A DNA stretch of 64,000 bases from Bimastos eiseni (Eukaryota; Annelida; Clitellata; Crassiclitellata; Lumbricidae): positions 44,380,471 to 44,444,470 of the forward strand of contig OY365809.1 of NCBI GenBank assembly GCA_959347315.1. The letters run 5' to 3'. Every line of letters begins with the position of its first letter. Positions within the stretch are counted from its first letter, which is position 1. The notes below the pieces were generated by a model, which was given only the letters and a program-made list of their open reading frames with translations, was not told the DNA's origin and ran no database searches. Position numbers and translations under genes: made by a program. Positions 60,190 to 64,000 of this stretch are shown one piece after another.

Positions 60190-60330
60190 TCTCTTGGGTT
60201 CTTTCGCTCGTATTCCAACCATGCGGAATCGAGTCTTTCCTGTGGTAAGCCCAGTGATCTGGAATGGTCCTCCCAGTGAAGGACCTCTAGCACGTATACA
60301 GCTGGAGATGTGGCCATAGTTGGGAACTTG
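60190..60330 (+). mobile_element. LINE C-terminal remnant
   Basis: MRNRVFPVVSPVIWNGPPSE then LARIQ fits the F-P-V-...-WN-x-x-P-S-E motif at the end of non-LTR polyproteins. It is short and isolated. Confidence 0.45.
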
Positions 60331-60475
60331 CAATGCTATTCGGCTAAATGGGTGGCTGCAGAGTAGAGCTGAATCTACACCTGGGACGCAAACTTAAACT
60401 ATCGTCACAACGAAACTTATTATACTGTTCTTTTCGGACAATAATGCTTATAATCTTCGCTTAATTTCAAACTGA

Positions 60476-60716
60476 CAGACCGCAGTATGATTGTAAGAAC
60501 AGTATGAGTGAATGATGACGAGCTATAAGAGGAGTATAATTTAACCGTCGGTAGCCACGCAGGGCGCCATTACGCTATACATCTTATTTTTAACAAACGC
60601 CGCCGCCTAGCGAAAGAAGGAATGAAGTCAACTTTAGGGGGGATTCGGGTTTCGATCTCGGTACGTCAAGCGCTGCGTCCCAGTGTGTTCACCACTGCTC
60701 TAACTCTCCCTCCCCC
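60476..60716 (-). repeat. tRNA-derived SINE A, copy 4
   Basis: On the minus strand cactgggacgcagcgcttga and accgagatcgaaacccg form the tRNA-like head; tcgctaggcggcggcg and the ctcattcatcatt-like end match the other copies. Confidence 0.65.
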
Positions 60717-61289
60717 AGTCATCCAGAGGGTAGATGATCGAGTGAGACCGGGCAAGAATTCTTGAAACGGTGAGACTTGAGTTTCAATTGAAAAGCCCGA
60801 GGAATGCACCATCTATCAGCTTTATAAATTTGGAGATTACGATTACGATAACCTTCAGAGGTTAACCTCTAAAAATATCACACAGGCCTATTGGCTAACC
60901 TGGGGTAAATTTTTCACCTCGCACTATTTGAGGGGTTTGCCACGAAATTGTGCAATAGCCTATTCTTGGTGAACAGCGTGGTATCATATTCAACATGAAA
61001 TTGCAAAAAACAGAAACCTAAATAATATGGACCGTCATCTTAGCATTGTCATCGATCCTGCAGTCCTTAAAGCATGTATTGGCCTAAAGGGCTCACAAAG
61101 TTCCTTTATTACATGCACCTCTTGTATTTTCTAAATTGTATTTGTAAATTGTATTGCCCACTTTTCTATCAATCAATAAATCGATTAATCAAACAAACAA
61201 ACTTAATCTTTAAGAAATCTACTCAGAGGCGCTCCCAATCCAACCTCGGTCATATAAGACATTTTCAGCTAAGAATAGGCATGGATCTA
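60717..61289. other. Intergenic, nothing firm
   Basis: 61205-61265 carries a minus LINE-end scrap (agaaatctactcagaggcgc). No gene is seen. Confidence 0.4.
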
Positions 61290-61552
61290 GGACAATTACC
61301 CCCGGACAATTAACCCCCGGGCAATTACCCCCGGACAATTACCCCCGATGTAAATAACCCCCCGAATAGTATAAGGGTAAGACGCGACATATATACATAA
61401 ATAAATGTATATACATACATAGTACTACATACGTACATATACATACATACATACATACATGCATGCATACATACATACATACAGACATACGCACATACAT
61501 ACCTACATGCGTACATACATACATGCATACATGTATGCATGCATACAGGTAC

Positions 61553-61583
<31 letters not shown>

Positions 61584-61705
61584 TGTATGTATGTATGTAT
61601 GTATGTATGTCGTGTCTTACCCTTATACTATTCGGAAGGTTATTGTCCGGAGTGATAATTTGTACGGGGGGTAATTGTCCAGGGGGCAATTGTCCTGTTA
61701 CCGGC
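61290..61705. mobile_element. Fold-back element with ggacaattaccccc subrepeats
   Basis: The left side holds four ~14-base units (ggacaattaccccc) and then ccgaatagtataagggtaag. The right side (61608-61700) holds the inverse cttacccttatactattcgg, then inverted copies of the unit (gggggtaattgtcc). The centre is catacatacata on the left and tatgtatgtatg on the right, so even the microsatellite is palindromic. The whole 415 bases can fold on itself. No transposase is present. Confidence 0.75.
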
Positions 61706-61835
61706 ATATATATAGAGGAAGAACGGCCAGTCAGCTTGACGCTTTTTTAAATGATATTTCCGGGAATTCTGGATGAGTACTGCAACTGTGGCGGAAGCAC
61801 GCTCAGAGATGACAGATTTGGCGGGTGCTTTGGTG

Positions 61836-62405
61836 GGAAATTTGACCGTTTGATGGGTACTTTGATGGGCGTTTTGGTGAATGACTTTATGGGTGTTTTG
61901 ATGGGTGATTTGATGGGTGACTTGATGGGTGTTTTGATGGCTCTTTCGGAGGGTGATTTGATGAATGCTTTAGCGGGTGCTTTAGTGGGAGATTTGATGA
62001 GTACTTTGATGGGTTTTATGGTGAATAATTTTATGGGTGCTTTGATGGCTGTTTTTATGGGTGTTTTGGTGGGTTACTTGATGGGTGCTTTGATGGGTCG
62101 TTTGAGGGGAGGGGTGATTTTATGGGCGCTTTAGCGGGTGCTTTCTTGGGAGATTTGATGGGTGCTTCGATGTGTGTTTTGGTGAATGAATTGATGGATG
62201 CTTTGATGGGTGTTTTGGTTGGGTGGTTTGGCGGGTGATTTGATGGGTGCTTTGGTTGGGAGGTTTGATGAGTGATGTGGCTGGTGGGTTGGTTGATATT
62301 ATGGTTGGTTGGGTTGGTGGGTGGTTTTCTGGGTGGCTTGGTGGGTGTTTTAGTGGGTGATTTGGTGGGTGGGTTGGTGAGTTATTTACTGGGTGGTTTG
62401 CTGGT
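61836..62405 (+). repeat. 12-bp minisatellite tttgatgggtg(c/t)
   Basis: About 45 degenerate tandem units of tttgatgggtgc/tttggtgggtga. Because the unit is a multiple of three, it stays open in frame (61751-62134 reads as LMGVLMGALMG repeats) without being a convincing gene. Confidence 0.9.
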
Positions 62406-62727
62406 TTGCTTAATTTACGATTATGTAAATGGTAACGGTACGATAATCTTAATTGTAAGATAGTGATATTTATATCTGTCGTTGTATACTCCCGTCAAGT
62501 TATCCTGGCATACAGAATTTTTCGATTACACGTCATACAGCGAGTTAGGCTCTGAGTTTTCAGAGTGGAATCACATATGGTGAAATACTTACTTGCCTGA
62601 AAAATTCGTGTCCCTGCGTTTAAGTGGCTCTTTTTTCAAACTTCCGGTTTGCTGCATCACGTTTGGTCCCGTGGTGACCGCAGCGTGATGAGGATATCGG
62701 TGGATATATATTGGACCGAAGTATACA

Positions 62728-63836
62728 ATGGCTTCAAGCGTTTTGCAGACATACCTATATTCGTCTCGTAACATTTTATCAAGTACCATCAATTCCTGGT
62801 CGAAATTCGAGACTTTAAGACGTGGGACTGTCGATCCGCGTTCCCCGCTTGGGCGATATATTTCCTCCTGTTGCCGTCGAAAGTTTAACCTTCACCTTTT
62901 GCGTCCGGCGAATCGAATTTTCCCCAGTGTTAAACAGTTGTCCATCTGGCAAATACTCAACCAGCTGCGGTCGTCTGTGAATGACAAAATTCTGGTGTTG
63001 CTTGTTCTTTTTGGTCGGCAGTTTAACGCCATAGCCGCTCAGCGTATTCGCAGAGCTGTTCAGATAATCAATCTCTATAACAACCTGGGCTATGACCGAC
63101 GCATGGTGCGGAACATCGTGGAGAAGATCGGCGATGCTTTTCCCAGGAAGTTGGGAAGTCGGCCTTTCGGGCTTCTGCTGGGTGCGGCGTTTTTCTCATG
63201 GGACAAGGAAAGAATTTCTGACGATGAGCTAACAAAGTTGGTCTGATTGCGTCTTGCTTAGTTTAACTTTTAATACTCGGACGCATCAACATATCTTTCT
63301 GTTTGGGTAATAATTTAAAAAATTCATTAACAGCCTTCTCTTTATCTCAATTTGGTTAATATTTCGTTTTGATGACAGGTTTTTAACATAGAACAGGTAA
63401 CAAGAACTTCTGGACTTTAATTGACACCGACTTTACATTAGAAAGCAAATGTATCAGAAATTTTAAAATAGGAAGAAACTATACATAGCAGATAGCATAG
63501 ACTAATAATTAATTAAAAGGAATCCTTACTTGTATCTGTGGCCTTGTGGTAACATTTCTTGCAGGTACGGTGCTCTCCTTTTCTCTGTTTTCACAATTGT
63601 TTCGTGGGTTGTTGTATTAAGTTCAGATTACGTATGTACTTTATTTTGACTGCAGGGTGGCTGATGAGATTTCCTATGTTCATCGTACAAAAGCCGGTCA
63701 GTGTCTTGATGAGGGTGGTGACCACTTCGTAGACTGGGAGAAGGTGATCGATAAAGGCTCTTTGACTCTCTGGCGTAAACCAGTTCCTAACAGTTACCTG
63801 TACGAGTATAAAGGTAAACCAACCTGTAGGAAATAT
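62728..63836 (+). CDS. STARD7: STARD7-like START-domain lipid transfer protein, 5' part
   Basis: Exon 1 is 62728-63236 from ATG (acaATGG), and exon 2 is 63656-63836, acceptor gactgcag, donor GTAAAC (phase 1). The first junction is phase 2 (AA plus G restores Lys). Residues 1-70 are basic and hydroxylated without acids in long runs, as in a mitochondrial presequence. FGRQFNAIAAQRIRRAVQII and LLGAAFFSWDKERISDDEL match the conserved N-terminal region of STARD7, including its membrane-spanning stretch. Exon 2 opens the START domain: VDWEKVIDKGSLTLWRKPV then YLYEYK. STARD7 carries phosphatidylcholine to mitochondria. The remaining START exons lie beyond the window. The exon 1 donor (aaa|gttggt) is weak, but the phase and homology fit it. 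A spliced model from elsewhere is the only alternative. Confidence 0.85.
63237..63655 (+). other. STARD7 intron 1
   Basis: AT-rich, ends with a pyrimidine tract and gactgcag. Nothing else seen. Confidence 0.75.
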
Positions 63837-64000
63837 ACAGATGGTGCCTATAATTAATTGAGTTTGAGTGTCAGAGGTGAAATTTGGTTTACATTATATT
63901 AAATGAGTTTTCACTGTGCACAGGAGGTTAAATATTTCTAAACTAATCGGTGTAAGGCTGTAAGCAGCAAAGTTCCCTCTAATTTTTTGGGAGATGGTGT
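63837..64000 (+). other. Start of STARD7 intron 2
   Basis: Begins gtaaac and runs off the window. The in-frame reading through this donor stops within 20 codons with no START similarity. Confidence 0.65.

Noticed and set aside
1..64000. CRISPR array, operon or bacterial-type system
   Set aside because: The genes are intron-bearing metazoan genes; tandem repeats here are micro- and minisatellites without unique spacers.

Overview
The window looks like a marine invertebrate, most likely a deuterostome such as an echinoderm or hemichordate. The DNA is AT-rich and intron-rich, is littered with the short string taggcctac, and is packed with hAT, piggyBac and Harbinger-like elements, non-LTR retrotransposon ends, tRNA-derived SINEs and microsatellites. 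The phylum is an inference from texture and gene families; no marker gene fixes it.

Four protein-coding loci can be supported. (1) Plus strand 919-5578: the 3' part of a family 92 glycosyltransferase, with a 3.4 kb intron holding a decayed hAT transposase. (2) Minus strand 8532-17909: a complete 11-exon ecto-nucleoside triphosphate diphosphohydrolase (ENTPD/NTPDase, CD39 type, 536 aa) with two membrane anchors, all five apyrase conserved regions and ten extracellular cysteines. (3) Minus strand 42374-52094: a paralogous 11-exon ENTPD (600 aa) with the same intron phases, but whose first exon encodes a ubiquitin-like beta-grasp domain in front of the first membrane segment. This Ubl-NTPDase architecture is the most unusual thing here. 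(4) Plus strand 62728 to beyond 63836: the 5' part of a STARD7-like mitochondrial START-domain lipid transfer protein, which runs off the window.

The two ENTPD genes are head-to-tail duplicates separated by about 24 kb of repeats (17910-42373). I reconstructed the exons by reading both strands and requiring GT/AG borders and matching phases; both models come out as exact multiples of three with no internal stop. ENTPDs hydrolyse extracellular ATP/ADP and so shape purinergic signalling. GT92 and STARD7 are unrelated neighbours, so no operon-like logic applies.

The intergenic DNA is a layered record of transposition: a hAT MITE nested inside a sibling with a perfect 8-bp target duplication (34.6-36.1 kb), a hAT MITE splitting a LINE 3' end (14.6-15.9 kb), a piggyBac relic between TTAA sites (27.7-29.2 kb), a Harbinger-like MITE (25.3-26.1 kb), a CR1-like insertion inside another LINE (52.7-54.7 kb), a fold-back element (61.3-61.7 kb) and a 12-bp-unit minisatellite upstream of STARD7. 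A 322-bp inverted repeat brackets a 200-N assembly gap at 56.5 kb and deserves suspicion as an assembly artefact.
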